Counted from the stretch's first letter, positions 8,428 to 17,655 are shown. The stretch is DNA of 64,000 nt from DATARH01 sp963746885 (GCA_963746885.1 CAVVDM010000006.1:372001-436000); one strand, 5' to 3'. Program-made: numbers and translations. The notes: generated by a model not told the origin, from the sequence alone.

Positions 8428-8888
8428 GCGGCATGGCTTTCGGTGCGGTCGGTCAACAGCGCATAAAGCGCATCGGCATGATCGGTGCCGCGCAACTTCT
8501 GGCAGATCGCGCTGTCGCGCAGCAGCCGCGCCACCCGGGCGAGCGCGCGCAAATGCTCGGCTCCGGCACCGGAGGGGGCCAGCAGGGCAAACATCAGATC
8601 AACCGGCTGGTCGTCGATCGCCTCGAACGGGATCGGCCGCTCCAGCCGGGCGAACAGCCCGTAGAGGCGCGGCAATTCGCCGAGCTTGCCGTGCGGCACG
8701 GCGATGCCGCGGCCAATCCCCGTCGTGCCGAGCCGTTCACGCTCGGCCAGTACGTCATAAATGCGTCGCTCGCCAACGCCGGTCATCGCCGCGGCGCGGC
8801 GGGCAATTTCCTGCAGCGCCTGCTTTTTGCTGACAACGCGCAGCTGGGCGATCACGCCGCGCGGGGTGAGCAGGTCGGAAACTTCCAT
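8424..8888 (-). CDS. ptsN: PTS IIA-like nitrogen-regulatory protein PtsN
   Basis: EIIA(Ntr) phosphocarrier of the nitrogen PTS, which signals nitrogen and potassium status rather than transporting sugar. The phosphorylatable histidine lies in GIAVPHGKL (H66), followed by PIPFEAIDDQPVDLMFALLAP and the C-terminal LRDTDHAD-like segment; 154 residues is the normal length. ATG 8888 is preferred over the GTG at 8891. It is the last gene of the conserved lptC-lptA-lptB-rpoN-hpf-ptsN block, and its start overlaps the stop of the short hpf remnant (TGATG), so it probably depends on translation of that stub. Confidence 0.93.
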   Translation of the reverse strand: MEVSDLLTPRGVIAQLRVVSKKQALQEIARRAAAMTGVGERRIYDVLAERERLGTTGIGRGIAVPHGKLGELPRLYGLFARLERPIPFEAIDDQPVDLMFALLAPSGAGAEHLRALARVARLLRDSAICQKLRGTDHADALYALLTDRTESHAA

Positions 8889-8989
8889 CACCCGCGCCTC
8901 GCGGTCCTTCGCTTCGCGCCGCCCGGCTGGGAGTGGTCGCGCAAGACATCGCCGACATCGACCTGCTTGCCGGTGACCGTCAGTTGCAT
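8888..8989 (-). pseudogene. hpf: Truncated ribosome hibernation promoting factor (hpf remnant)
   Basis: This 33-codon frame begins MQLTVTGKQVDVGDVLRDH, the exact start expected of HPF (YfiA/RaiA family), and sits where hpf normally lies, between rpoN and ptsN. After residue 19 the sequence departs from HPF (SQPGGAKRR...) and stops, whereas the family has about 100 or 190 residues. I find no remainder of the gene in the other two frames of this 106-base gap. Its stop overlaps the ptsN start. Either the genome has an internal deletion that left a translational leader for ptsN, or the assembly lost some 450-500 bases. Confidence 0.75.
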
Positions 8990-9094
8990 GGCCCTAAAAC
9001 CACTAAATCTTGGCGGGGGTCGCTCGCAACAGCGTGCTGCAGCAAAGTTGGGCATCGGACCGAGCAGGGTCAAGCGCGGGGTCGGCACCATGCC

Positions 9095-10633
9095 TCACAG
9101 CGCCGGCATTTTGTCGCGGCGACGCTGCACCGACGAGGGAATGCGCATCGCCTCGCGGTACTTTGCGACGGTGCGGCGGGCGATATCGACGCCCTCCTTC
9201 TGCAGCAGCTCGACGATCCGCTCGTCGGACAGCGTATCGTCGGACGGCTCGGCATCGATCAGGGCGCGGATACGGAAGCGGACTGCCTCGGCCGAATGCG
9301 ACTCGCCGCCGCGCGAGGCGTTGATCGAGGAGGTGAAAAAGTATTTAAGCTCGAACAGGCCGCGCGGCGTCGCGATGTATTTGTTGGTGGTGACCCGGCT
9401 CACCGTGCTCTCGTGCATCCCGATCGCATCGGCGATGTCGCGCAGGATCAGCGGGCGCAGCGCCTGCACGCCGAGCCGGAAGAAGCCGTCCTGCTGGCGC
9501 ACGATCTCGGTGGCGACCTTGAGGATCGTGGTCGCGCGCTGGTGCAGCGACTTGACCAGCCAGTTGGCCGCCTGCATCCGGTCGCTCAGATACTCGCGCT
9601 CGGCCTTGCTGCGCGCAGCGCTGCTGATCTGCGCGAAATAGTGGTTGTTGACGAGCACGCGCGGCAAGGTTTCGGGGTTCAGCTCGATCATCCAGCCGCC
9701 CTGCGGCTGGGCGCGCATCAGGATGTCCGGGACCACGATCTGGGCCAACGGCGGGTCGAACGCGAGGCCCGGCCGGGGGTCGAGCGACTTGATCTCGGCG
9801 ATCATGTCGGCGAGATCGGCCGCATCGACCCCGCAGATCCGTATCAAAGCCGCGGTGTTGCGGGCGGCCAGCAGCGCCAGATTGTCGAGCAGGAGCTGCA
9901 TCGCCGGGTCGAGGCGGTTGCGGTCGCGCAGCTGCAAGGCCAGGCATTCCGCCAGATCGCGCGCAAAAACGCCGGGCGGATCGAATTCCTGGAGGCGGGC
10001 GAGCACGCGCTCTACCCGCGCCGGCGCACAGCCGAGCCGCTCGGCGGCGCCATCGAGGCCACCACGCAGGTAGCCCGCCTCGTCGAGCTGATCGAGGATA
10101 TGAAAGGCGATGACCCGATCGCCGAGGTCGGGCAGGTCGGCACCGATCTGCTCGATCAGATGCTCGCGCAGCGTCCGCGGGCGCGAGGCGGTCTGTTCGA
10201 TGCCGGGCAGGTCGTCGCCGTCGGCGCGGCCGTTGTGCGTCTGCCAGGGCTGTGCATCGCCACCGCGATCGAACGAGCCGTCGCCCTCCTCGCCCGCGGC
10301 GGCAGCCCAGTGGTCGGCGGCGTCGCCGGCCACATCCGCTTCCATAGCCGCGGCCGCCTGCCCGGCGGGCGTCGCGGGCGGCTCTTCGGGAGGTCCTGCC
10401 GCGGCGCCGTTTGCCTGCGCAGACGCCGGATCCCCGCCCACCCCGGAGGCGTCCTCGCCGTCGCGCTCGCCATGCTCAAGCAGCGGGTTCTGCTCGATCT
10501 CGGCTTCGACGAACTCGGCCAGCTCGAGGTTCGACAACTGCAGCATCTTGATCGCTTGCTGCAGCTGCGGCGTCATCACCAGAGCTTGGCTCTGGCGCAG
10601 TTCGAGCCGTTGCGAAAAACCGATTCTGTTCAC
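9095..10633 (-). CDS. rpoN: RNA polymerase sigma-54 factor
   Basis: Sigma-54 directs transcription from -24/-12 promoters with enhancer-binding ATPase activators (nitrogen, flagella, carbon uptake genes). All three regions are visible in 512 residues: the Gln/Leu-rich activator region I at 1-50 (LRQSQALVMTPQLQQAIKML), a long acidic, variable region II, and the core- and DNA-binding region III ending with the RpoN box ARRTVAKYRE at about 485-494. It is intact, unlike several neighbours. It lies 22 bases downstream of lptB in the conserved LPS-transport/nitrogen block. Confidence 0.97.
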   Translation of the reverse strand: MNRIGFSQRLELRQSQALVMTPQLQQAIKMLQLSNLELAEFVEAEIEQNPLLEHGERDGEDASGVGGDPASAQANGAAAGPPEEPPATPAGQAAAAMEADVAGDAADHWAAAAGEEGDGSFDRGGDAQPWQTHNGRADGDDLPGIEQTASRPRTLREHLIEQIGADLPDLGDRVIAFHILDQLDEAGYLRGGLDGAAERLGCAPARVERVLARLQEFDPPGVFARDLAECLALQLRDRNRLDPAMQLLLDNLALLAARNTAALIRICGVDAADLADMIAEIKSLDPRPGLAFDPPLAQIVVPDILMRAQPQGGWMIELNPETLPRVLVNNHYFAQISSAARSKAEREYLSDRMQAANWLVKSLHQRATTILKVATEIVRQQDGFFRLGVQALRPLILRDIADAIGMHESTVSRVTTNKYIATPRGLFELKYFFTSSINASRGGESHSAEAVRFRIRALIDAEPSDDTLSDERIVELLQKEGVDIARRTVAKYREAMRIPSSVQRRRDKMPAL

Positions 10634-10655
10634 GAAGAGCTCCGTTCGGAGCGGC

Positions 10656-11459
10656 TTATAGGCTGAATCTTTCGCCGAGGTAAACGCGTCTTACTTCCGC
10701 ATCGGCGACGATCTCGTCGGGCGCGCCTTCCATCAGCACCCGACCCTCGTGCAAAATGTAGGCGCGGTCGACGATCTTCAGCGTGTCGCGCACATTGTGG
10801 TCGGTAATCAAGACGCCGATGCCGCGATCCTTGAGGTGCGCCACGAGGTCGCGGATATCGTTGACCGCAATCGGATCGATCCCGGCCAGCGGCTCATCGA
10901 GCAGGATAAAGTTCGGCGCGGTCGCCAGCGCCCGGGCGATTTCGCAGCGGCGCCGCTCGCCGCCCGACAGCGCCATTGCCGAAGCGCGCCGCAAATGGCT
11001 GATCGAAAACTCGGCCAACAGCGCATCGAGCATCGCCTCGCGGGCCTCGGGCTCGGGTTCGGCCACCTCGAGAATGGCGCGAATGTTCTGCTCGACGGTT
11101 AGGCCGCGGAAGATCGAGGCTTCCTGCGGCAGATAGCCGATGCCGAGGCGGGCGCGGCGGTACATCGGCAGCTCGGTTATGTCACGGCCGTCAAGCTCGA
11201 CGGTGCCGGTGTCGGCCGCGATCAGCCCGGTGATGATGTAAAAGCAGGTGGTCTTGCCGGCGCCGTTCGGGCCCAGCAGGCCGACGACCTCGCCGCGCTG
11301 TAGCGCGATGCTGACGCCGCGCAACACCGGGCGACGCTTGAAACTTTTGCCGAGACCGTGACCGACGAGGCCCTGGTTGTCAGCAATCAGCTGCGGCCCC
11401 CGGCCCTCGCCCTGGTCGAGCCAGGCCGGGCCAGTGTATGGCGCCGACATCGCGGCCAT
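10656..11459 (-). CDS. lptB: LPS export ABC transporter ATPase LptB
   Basis: ATPase powering extraction of lipopolysaccharide from the inner membrane together with LptF, LptG and LptC. It has a Walker A motif GPNGAGKTT near residues 63-71, signature LSGGERRR, Walker B FILLDEPLAGID and the switch histidine in LITDHNVRDT. ATG 11459 follows an AGGAG ribosome site; a GTG at 11474 that overlaps the lptA stop (GTGA) is an alternative start, adding five residues. The N-terminal 35 residues before the ATPase domain are unusual in length but common in alphaproteobacteria. Confidence 0.95.
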   Translation of the reverse strand: MAAMSAPYTGPAWLDQGEGRGPQLIADNQGLVGHGLGKSFKRRPVLRGVSIALQRGEVVGLLGPNGAGKTTCFYIITGLIAADTGTVELDGRDITELPMYRRARLGIGYLPQEASIFRGLTVEQNIRAILEVAEPEPEAREAMLDALLAEFSISHLRRASAMALSGGERRRCEIARALATAPNFILLDEPLAGIDPIAVNDIRDLVAHLKDRGIGVLITDHNVRDTLKIVDRAYILHEGRVLMEGAPDEIVADAEVRRVYLGERFSL

Positions 11460-11470
11460 CGCGCCGCTCC

Positions 11471-12545
11471 TCACGGTTTCTTGCTCTCCGTCGCCGCTGG
11501 CTTGTGCCGTGGCGAGGCCTTGTGTGTCGGGGTGTGCTGGCCGCTTTGCTCGCGAATAAACAGGCCCTGTACCCGATGGTGGGCCGTCCCCGGCGCGCCG
11601 CCCGGCAGCATCCTGCTGACGTTGTGGTTTAGATCCATGACGCCCCGCTGCCCTCTGATCACGTCCTTGCCGCGAGCGATGACGACATCGCCGATCAACG
11701 TCGCGATGCCGGTATCCGCGTTGTAGACGCCGAAATCACCTCGCCCGGTGTCGATCCCGTTACTGACCACGACGTGACCCTGCGCGTCGATCCGGCTGAT
11801 CTTCGAGTTCGGCGGGAACGCCGCCACCGGGTGCTTTCCCGGACGCGGGGGTGACCGCCGGCCGGTCGCGCGTCGCCGCGGCGCGCGGATTTGGCGCAGA
11901 ATTTTTGGTCTGCCCCGGCGCGGTCTTTTCCATATAGGCAGTCAGAATGTCGGCCTTGATTGTCTTGCCGTTGCGGGTCGCAACCGCATCGCCGCGGGCG
12001 ACCGCGATCTGCTTCTGGTCGTACCATTCGAGGCTGTCGCGGGCGGTTACCATATCAGTGGAGGTTGTGAGCTTGAGCCCCTTGCCGGTGACCACGGCGA
12101 CCGCCTGATCGACGTCGTAAACCGCACGGTCGCCCACCACCGTTTGCGAACCGCGCTTCAGCGTGACATGACCCTCGGCATCCACCCGGTATATCTCGGT
12201 ATTACCGGCGAGATTGCCACCGGTGCTGCTAGCGGCGTTGCCGGCCGTGCTGCCGCCGGTTCTGGTAGCATTCTTGCTGCCTTTCACGTCCCGGTAGTGA
12301 GCGATCAGCGTATCGGCATGGACCTCGCTGTCACCGTGAATGGCGACGGCGTTGCCGCGGGCGATATAGAGATGCGCGTTCTGTTGCCACTCGATCCCCA
12401 AATCGGCCTGGATCTGCAGCGGTTGGTTATTCGCCGCGGCCGGCGTCTGGGCTGCCGTCTGGGCTGCCGTCTGGGCTGGCGCTGCGACCCACAGAACAAG
12501 CGCCGCCAGCCCGGCCGCGCAGAACGCGGCGGCCGGATGCGTCAT
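11471..12545 (-). CDS. lptA: LPS periplasmic transport protein LptA (OstA-like); one frameshift near 11830
   Basis: Periplasmic beta-jellyroll bridge protein carrying LPS from LptC to the outer membrane. A signal peptide follows ATG 12545 (CAAGLAALVLWVAAPAQ), then repeated OstA/LptA strands: LYIARGNAVAIHGDSEVHAD, VTLKRGSQTVVGDRAVYDVD, IAVARGDAVATRNGKTIKAD and, after the break, GDVVIARGKDVIRGQRGVMD. The frame is lost by one extra base in a C/G run around 11827-11833; the downstream frame then continues PPNSKISRIDAQGHVVVSNG. The QTAAQTAAQ run after the signal peptide is a short direct repeat. Probably functional in the organism and broken only in this sequence. Confidence 0.85.
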
Positions 12546-12607
12546 TGCGAGCCGAGCGCCGGACCCGCGCTGCGCGACGGAATGCAGGCACGCCATCGGT
12601 CGCTGTC

Positions 12608-13423
12608 TTAGCCCTTTCGCCGCCTGCCGCGGGTATGGCGCGGATGTGCATGCACTGGTGCCCGCCGGGCTGCCGGATGCCGCCGCACCGCGACGGCCGC
12701 ACGCTCTCTCGCCAATGCCGGTCTCGCCTCCGCTTCGGCGCGCGCCGCTTCGGCCACGATTGGGGCAGGCATGGCGGCCGGCGTGCGCTTTGCCGCTACT
12801 GGGTTCGCCCCTTTGAGCAGCAGATCGGACTTGCCGGTGAACATAATCGTGTCGCCCTTGTCGAGAATGCGGAAGCCGGCAGCCTTGATGTCGCCGTTGG
12901 GACCGTGCCCCTCAACCGGCGCGCTGCCCGCGGCGGTGTTGTGGGCGACATCGACCCGCGCGCTGGCGGTAACGAACTTTGTGCCGTTCTGGTGCACGAT
13001 CGTCACATCGCCGAACAGATCGAGGAGCTGCGGCTGCGACTGGTAGATCCCCGTGGCCGCGGTGACGACAATTGCGGCGCCGCTATGCGTCGTCATGTCG
13101 GCCCGGGGCCTTTCGAGCGACATCAGATCCTGCTGGTCAGGCACCTGCCGGCCGACCGCAGCCGTGACGACAAACGGGCGGCCGAGCCGGTCGACGCCGG
13201 CATAACGCGGGTTGATCATGCGCAGTTCGCGCGCGTCCCGCAGGTCGATCGCGGGCAGCGCAAGGCGCATCCGGTCCCACAGCGGCGCCAAGCGCGGCCA
13301 GATCGCTACCAGCAGGAGGAGGGCGACGCCGATCGCCGGCAACACCCGCTTCAGCAGAGCGACGCGCCGGCTGTGGCGATTGACCAGCCTGCCGCCGGGC
13401 GCGGAGGCGCCGAGCCATGCCAT
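12608..13423 (-). CDS. lptC: LPS export protein LptC (bitopic inner-membrane)
   Basis: Single-span protein that passes LPS from the LptBFG complex to LptA. ATG 13423 gives 271 residues: basic N-terminus, a membrane span at about residues 24-43 (LKRVLPAIGVALLLLVAIWP), then a periplasmic jellyroll region (RMINPRYAGVDRLGRPFVVTA, GDVTIVHQNGTKFVTASAR, VEGHGPNGDIKAAGFRILDK). The Ala/Arg/His-rich tail of about 45 residues is longer than usual and may be disordered. It lies between kdsD and lptA in the standard order. Confidence 0.88.
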   Translation of the reverse strand: MAWLGASAPGGRLVNRHSRRVALLKRVLPAIGVALLLLVAIWPRLAPLWDRMRLALPAIDLRDARELRMINPRYAGVDRLGRPFVVTAAVGRQVPDQQDLMSLERPRADMTTHSGAAIVVTAATGIYQSQPQLLDLFGDVTIVHQNGTKFVTASARVDVAHNTAAGSAPVEGHGPNGDIKAAGFRILDKGDTIMFTGKSDLLLKGANPVAAKRTPAAMPAPIVAEAARAEAEARPALARERAAVAVRRHPAARRAPVHAHPRHTRGRRRKG

Positions 13424-13530
13424 CGGACCCTCCACCAGGGCGTCGTGCCGCCCGACAGGAGGACGGCGGTGTGCGCGCAACGCCGATTCGTGCACGGCCA
13501 ACCTCATGCCATCGGCTTCATGCGCCAGCC

Positions 13531-14583
13531 TTACGCCACTCCGGCGCGCAGGCAGTCATGCATGTGCACGAAGCCGATCGGGCAGGCGGCCTCGTCGACG
13601 ACAAACAGCGAGGTGGTGGCCGGTTTGCGGTCAGTCATCAGCCCCAGCGCCTCGCCAGCCAGACGGTTGGCGCCGATCGTCTTCGGGCTAGAATGCATGA
13701 CCTCGGCGACTTGGCGCGACAACAGCCCGTCATCCATATGGCGGCGCAGATCACCGTCGGTGATGACGCCGACCAGCCGCCCGCCATCCTCGCACACGCC
13801 GACGCAGCCGAAGCTCTTGGCCGTCATCACCAGGATCGCCTCCGACATCGGCGTGTGCGGTGCGATGAGGGGCACCGCGTCGCCGGTATGCATGATGTCG
13901 GCGACCCGCAGCAGCCGGCGGCCGAGCTTGCCGCCCGGGTGGAAGCGCTGGAAATCGTCCGAGGAAAACCCTTTGCGTTCGAGCAGCGCGATCGCGAGCG
14001 CATCGCCGACGGCCATCATGACCGTCGTCGAGGTGGTCGGGGCAAGGCCCATCGGGCAGGCCTCGGGAGCACGCGGCAGCAGCAGCACGACATCCGCCGC
14101 CTGGGCGAGGGTCGAGGCACGCCCGCCGGTAATCGCAATGAGCGGTATGTTGAAGCGGCGCGAATAGGCGATGATGTCGGCCAGCTCGTCGCTCTCGCCG
14201 GAATTCGACAGGGCGAGGATCGCGTCGCCAAACCCGATCATCCCGAGGTCGCCGTGGCTCGCCTCGGCAGGATGGACGAACTGCGCGGGCGTGCCGGTAG
14301 AGGCCAGGGTCGCCGCGATCTTGCGCGCGACGTGCCCGCTCTTGCCGATGCCGGTGACGATCAGCCGGCCGCGCGCCGCCGCACAGAGGTTGAGCGCGGC
14401 ACCGAACGCGCCGTCGAGACCGTGCGAGAGCTGCTCGAGCCCCGCGATCTCGGCACGGATGACCCGGCGCGCGACCGCCAGATCGCGGACGAGGGCGGCG
14501 AATTCAGGGCCATGCGCCGGCTCGCTCGACGCAGCGTCGCTGAGCACGGCGTCGAACGGGGCGGCCAGAGCTTCTTTCCCCAA
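13531..14583 (-). CDS. kdsD: Arabinose-5-phosphate isomerase (KdsD/KpsF family)
   Basis: Interconverts ribulose-5-phosphate and arabinose-5-phosphate for Kdo synthesis. An SIS domain occupies about residues 50-190 (VTGIGKSGHVARKIAATLAS, the SNSGESDE phosphosugar loop, PTTSTTVMMAVGDALAIAL), followed by two CBS domains at about 225-345 (GVITDGDLRRH). The start appears to be TTG 14583, with an AGGGGA ribosome-site-like sequence upstream; an internal GTG at 14547 is possible. It leads the kdsD-lptC-lptA-lptB cluster, tying Kdo supply to LPS export. Confidence 0.93.
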   Translation of the reverse strand: MGKEALAAPFDAVLSDAASSEPAHGPEFAALVRDLAVARRVIRAEIAGLEQLSHGLDGAFGAALNLCAAARGRLIVTGIGKSGHVARKIAATLASTGTPAQFVHPAEASHGDLGMIGFGDAILALSNSGESDELADIIAYSRRFNIPLIAITGGRASTLAQAADVVLLLPRAPEACPMGLAPTTSTTVMMAVGDALAIALLERKGFSSDDFQRFHPGGKLGRRLLRVADIMHTGDAVPLIAPHTPMSEAILVMTAKSFGCVGVCEDGGRLVGVITDGDLRRHMDDGLLSRQVAEVMHSSPKTIGANRLAGEALGLMTDRKPATTSLFVVDEAACPIGFVHMHDCLRAGVA

Positions 14584-14630
14584 AGCGGTTCCCCTACTGA
14601 TGTCAGCGAGGCCACGCCAGCCACGCGGCG

Positions 14631-15243
14631 CTAATGTGCGAATATGTCCTGCTCCGCCCAGCCGGCGAGATCAAGCAGAGCCCGCGCCGGCAGGAAATCA
14701 AAGCAGTTGCGGGCAAGGTCGAGCCGCCCTTCGCGCGCCAGCATCGCATCGAGTTCGCGCCCGCAGCGCGTGCAGGTGCAGCACGTCGGAGGCGGCATAG
14801 CGCAGCTGCTCGTCGCTCAGCGTCGCCGCCCCCCAATCTGAACTCTGCTGCTCCTTTTTCAAGTCGACGCCGAGCAAATCCTTGCACAGATCCCGCAATC
14901 CGTGGCGGTCGGTAAAGGTTCGCACCAGCCGCGACGCGATCTTGGTGCAATAGAGCGGCTGCGGCATCACCCCCAGATAGTGATAAACAATTGCAATGTC
15001 GAAGCGCGCGAAATGGAACAGCTTGGTCACAGCCGGATCGGCGAACAGCCGCCTGAGGTTGGGGGCGGCGTAACAGCCGGGGGCCAACTTCACAAGGTGG
15101 GCGTTGCCGTCGCCGCCCGAGAGCTGGACCAGGCACAGCCGGTCGCGGTGCGGGTTGAGCCCCATCGCCTCGGTGTCGACCGCAACCGAAGTTCCAAAGC
15201 CGATCTCTTCCGGCAGGTCGCCGTGATGCAGCTGATAGGTCAT
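14631..15243 (-). CDS. rnd: RNase D-like 3'-5' exonuclease; one frameshift near 14760
   Basis: DEDD-family 3'-5' exoribonuclease with only the catalytic domain (about 204 residues, no HRDC domains), a form common in alphaproteobacteria. Catalytic acids lie in AVDTEAMGL (D23, E25), in FHFARFDIAIVYHYLG and in the YAASDVLHLHAL segment, whose Tyr and Asp mark the DEDDy class. One extra base in a GGG run near 14760 shifts the frame; the correct C-terminus continues in the next frame as LDAMLAREGRLDLARNCFDF and ends at a TAG at 14631. The start is ATG 15243. Confidence 0.87.
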
Positions 15244-15431
15244 GTTGCGCCGCCCCGGCAAATTGCGCGATCGGGGGCGCGGTCGGCCCCGCCCCGCCAA
15301 GCCCGTGTCTGCACCAGTATTAACAACTCTGCCCGCGACCCCTGGAGACCGCGGGGAATATCTACCCCGGCGGACGGCGCGTCAATTCGGCGGGCTTGGC
15401 TGCGTCGGAAAGCCCGGCGCCGGCGCGCCCG

Positions 15432-15851
15432 TCAGCCTCGGCTCCGATCCGGCGCGCGCAGCTGGTCGAGGCTCCAGACCCCGGCCCCAACGACGAAGAA
15501 ATAGAAGAAAATAAAGCAAAAGAGGATGGCGCCATCGCCGCCGTTCGCCAGCGGGAAGAAACTCCGCGGCGCGTGCGACATGAAATATGCGAAGGCCATC
15601 TCGCCCGACAGGACGAAGGCCACCGGCCGGGTAAAGAGGCCGAGGACGATCAGTATGCCGCCGATTGTCTCGAGCAGGCCGGCAAGCCCCGGCACCAGGG
15701 TGAACAGCGCAAAGGCGTGGTGGTTGGGCCGCGCCGGAAAGTCGAAGATCTTGGCGGTCCCATGCTCGATGTAGAGCAGCCCCACCATGATCCGCAGAAC
15801 GCTGCGGACGCGCGGCTCCCAACTCAGCCGCAGGTTCGCCCAGTCGGCCAT
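15432..15851 (-). CDS. DoxX family integral membrane protein
   Basis: Four-helix membrane protein of the DoxX family, 139 residues. It has the family start RIMVGLLYIEHGTAKIFDFP, a second span around LVPGLAGLLETIGGILIVLG, the conserved LFTRPVAFVLSGEMAFAYFM and a final span FCFIFFYFFVVGAGVWSLDQL. Members are linked to thiol or oxidative stress and to quinone-dependent processes, but the function is generally unassigned. ATG 15851 was chosen over upstream codons because the family begins there. The nearest upstream feature is tRNA-Leu on the same strand. Confidence 0.88.
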   Translation of the reverse strand: MADWANLRLSWEPRVRSVLRIMVGLLYIEHGTAKIFDFPARPNHHAFALFTLVPGLAGLLETIGGILIVLGLFTRPVAFVLSGEMAFAYFMSHAPRSFFPLANGGDGAILFCFIFFYFFVVGAGVWSLDQLRAPDRSRG

Positions 15852-15929
15852 GACGCGCCTCCCCCTGTAGACATTCATTAATTCCGGAAAATCGGCGTCC
15901 GGTTTGACCGGCCGCCGATGCCTGTCGAA

Positions 15930-16015
15930 TGGTGCGCCCGAGTGGAGTTCGAACCACCACTCCTTTCGGAACACGGACCTGAACCGTGCGCGTCTGCCAA
16001 TTCCGCCACGGGCGC
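15930..16015 (-). tRNA. tRNA-Leu (anticodon CAG)
   Basis: An 86-base class II tRNA with the acceptor stem GCGCCCG pairing with CGGGCGC, an A discriminator and genomically encoded CCA (15932-15930). The D arm reads TGGCGGAATTGGCAGACGC, the anticodon loop TTCAGGT contains CAG, a long variable arm follows, and the T arm has GGTTCGAACTCC. The long variable arm and CAG identify leucine (CUG codons), the commonest Leu codon in this GC-rich genome. Confidence 0.97.
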
Positions 16016-16182
16016 CCCGTGGAATTTACCCAGCGATCAGGTCGGCGGGAGATAAGCCGACGCACATCGGTTGTCAACGATGCGTGCGATCCGTCGCCCG
16101 CGCCGCGGCGACCGGCTTCCCTCGTCCGGCGTGTCAACATAAGCTGTCGCTGTCACTGTGGGTAGCGACAGCGGAGGTGGAC

Positions 16183-16473
16183 ATGCCGGCCTATTTCGTC
16201 GTCGAACTGGAGATCTCCAACATGGACGGGATGGCGGCCTACCGGGCGGCCGTTCCGGCGACGCTCGCGCAATATGGCGGCCGCTTTCTGACCCGGGGCG
16301 GCGCGAGCGAACTGATCGAGGGCACCCCGGCACCGAAGCGCGTTGTCATCCTCGAATTCGCTGACGCCGCCGCTATCAAGCGCTGGTACAATTCGCCGGA
16401 ATACCAGAGGATATTGCCGGGCCGGCTGGACAATTCGACGGGCCGCGCCTTCATCGTCGAGGGGACGAGCTAA
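16183..16473 (+). CDS. DUF1330 family protein
   Basis: A 96-residue ferredoxin-like (dimeric alpha/beta barrel) protein. It begins AYFVVELEISNMDGMAAYRA and has the family segments YGGRFLTRGGA, RVVILEFADAAAIKRWYNSPEY and GRLDNSTGRAFIVEG. ATG 16183 follows a GGAGGTGG ribosome site; the upstream frame overlaps the tRNA gene on the other strand and is not coding. Structure-based suggestions include monooxygenase-like or small-ligand binding, with no established reaction. It ends six bases before an acyl-CoA dehydrogenase, so the two are probably co-expressed. Confidence 0.9.
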   Translation: MPAYFVVELEISNMDGMAAYRAAVPATLAQYGGRFLTRGGASELIEGTPAPKRVVILEFADAAAIKRWYNSPEYQRILPGRLDNSTGRAFIVEGTS

Positions 16474-16479
16474 GCCGCC

Positions 16480-17655
16480 ATGAGCTTCGCGCTGACGGCC
16501 GACCAGCTGGAGATCCGCGACGCGGTGACGCGGCTTTGCGCGCACTTCGGCGACGATTACTGGCTGAAGAAGGATACCGAGGGCGGCTTCCCGCACGAGT
16601 TCCACCGGGCGATGGCCGAGGCGGGCTGGCTCGGCGTTGCGATGCCGGAAGAGTTTGGCGGCAGCGGCCTCGGCATCACCGAGGCGGCGGTCGTCATGCA
16701 GGCGGTCGCGCAGTCGGGCGCCGGGTTCAGCGGCGCTTCGGCGGTGCACATGAACATCTTCGGCCTGCACCCGGTGGTCGTGTTCGGCACCGACGAGCAG
16801 AAGCAGCGCTTTCTGCCGCCGCTGATCGCCGGCAAGGAAAAAGCCTGCTTCGCGGTCACCGAGCCCGATGTCGGGCTCGACACCACCCGCCTGAAGACCC
16901 GTGCGGTGCGCGACGGCAACGGCTATGTCATCAACGGGCGCAAGATCTGGACCTCGACCGCGCAGGTCACCGAGAAGATGCTGATCCTGACCCGCACGAC
17001 GCCGTTCGAGGAGGCGGCGCGGCCGTCGCAGGGCATGACGCTGTTCTACACCGACCTCGACCGCAGCCGCGTCGAGGTGCGCGAGATCCCGAAAATGGGC
17101 CGCCATGCGGTCGATTCGAACATGCTGTTCATCGACGGGCTCAAGGTGCCGCTCGAGGACCGCATCGGCGAGGAAGGCAAGGGCTTCCAGTACATCCTGC
17201 ACGGCATGAACCCCGAGCGTATTCTGATCGCCGCGGAGGCGGTCGGGCTGGGACGCGTCGCGCTCGACCGCGCCGCGCGATATGCCAAGGAGCGCGTCGT
17301 GTTCGGCCGGCCGATCGGCCAGAACCAGGGCATCCAGCATCCCCTCGCCGAGCGCTGGATCGAGCTCGAAGCCGCCGAGCTTCTCGTGTTGCGCGCCGCC
17401 GCCGCCTATGACGCACATCAGGAACCCGGGACGGTCGGAGCCTATGCCAACGCCGCCAAGCATTTCGCCGGCGAGGCCGGGCACCGCGCCTGCGAGACCG
17501 CAATGCTGACGCATGGCGGCATGGGCTATGCGAAAGAGTTTCACGTCGAGCGCTTCTTCCGCGAGGCCCAGATCGCGCGTATCGCCCCGGTCATGTCGCA
17601 GCTGATCCTGTCGCACATCGCGGAGCGCGTGCTCGACCTGCCGAAATCGTACTGA
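16480..17655 (+). CDS. Acyl-CoA dehydrogenase (391 aa)
   Basis: FAD-dependent dehydrogenation of acyl-CoA, full-length. It has an N-terminal helical domain (WLGVAMPEEFGGSGLGITEA), the middle domain CFAVTEPDVGLDTTRLKT and IWTSTAQVTEKMLI, and the C-terminal FGRPIGQNQGIQHPLAERW and GGMGYAKEFHVERFFREAQIARI. The last segment has the arrangement of an isovaleryl/short-chain type enzyme; the exact substrate is not determinable. It follows the DUF1330 gene by six bases. Confidence 0.92.
   Translation: MSFALTADQLEIRDAVTRLCAHFGDDYWLKKDTEGGFPHEFHRAMAEAGWLGVAMPEEFGGSGLGITEAAVVMQAVAQSGAGFSGASAVHMNIFGLHPVVVFGTDEQKQRFLPPLIAGKEKACFAVTEPDVGLDTTRLKTRAVRDGNGYVINGRKIWTSTAQVTEKMLILTRTTPFEEAARPSQGMTLFYTDLDRSRVEVREIPKMGRHAVDSNMLFIDGLKVPLEDRIGEEGKGFQYILHGMNPERILIAAEAVGLGRVALDRAARYAKERVVFGRPIGQNQGIQHPLAERWIELEAAELLVLRAAAAYDAHQEPGTVGAYANAAKHFAGEAGHRACETAMLTHGGMGYAKEFHVERFFREAQIARIAPVMSQLILSHIAERVLDLPKSY

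Noticed and set aside
8933..10666. A 577-codon plus-strand frame antisense to rpoN, and similar long antisense frames throughout
   Set aside because: Very high GC makes stop codons rare in the shadow frames. These lack any family character, start context or ribosome site, and lie fully opposite genes with clear conserved domains.
15349..15373. GC-rich hairpin downstream of the DoxX gene as a Rho-independent terminator
   Set aside because: The stem CCGCGGGG / CCCCGGCGG has a bulge and is not followed by a T-run on either strand, so it does not meet the criteria.
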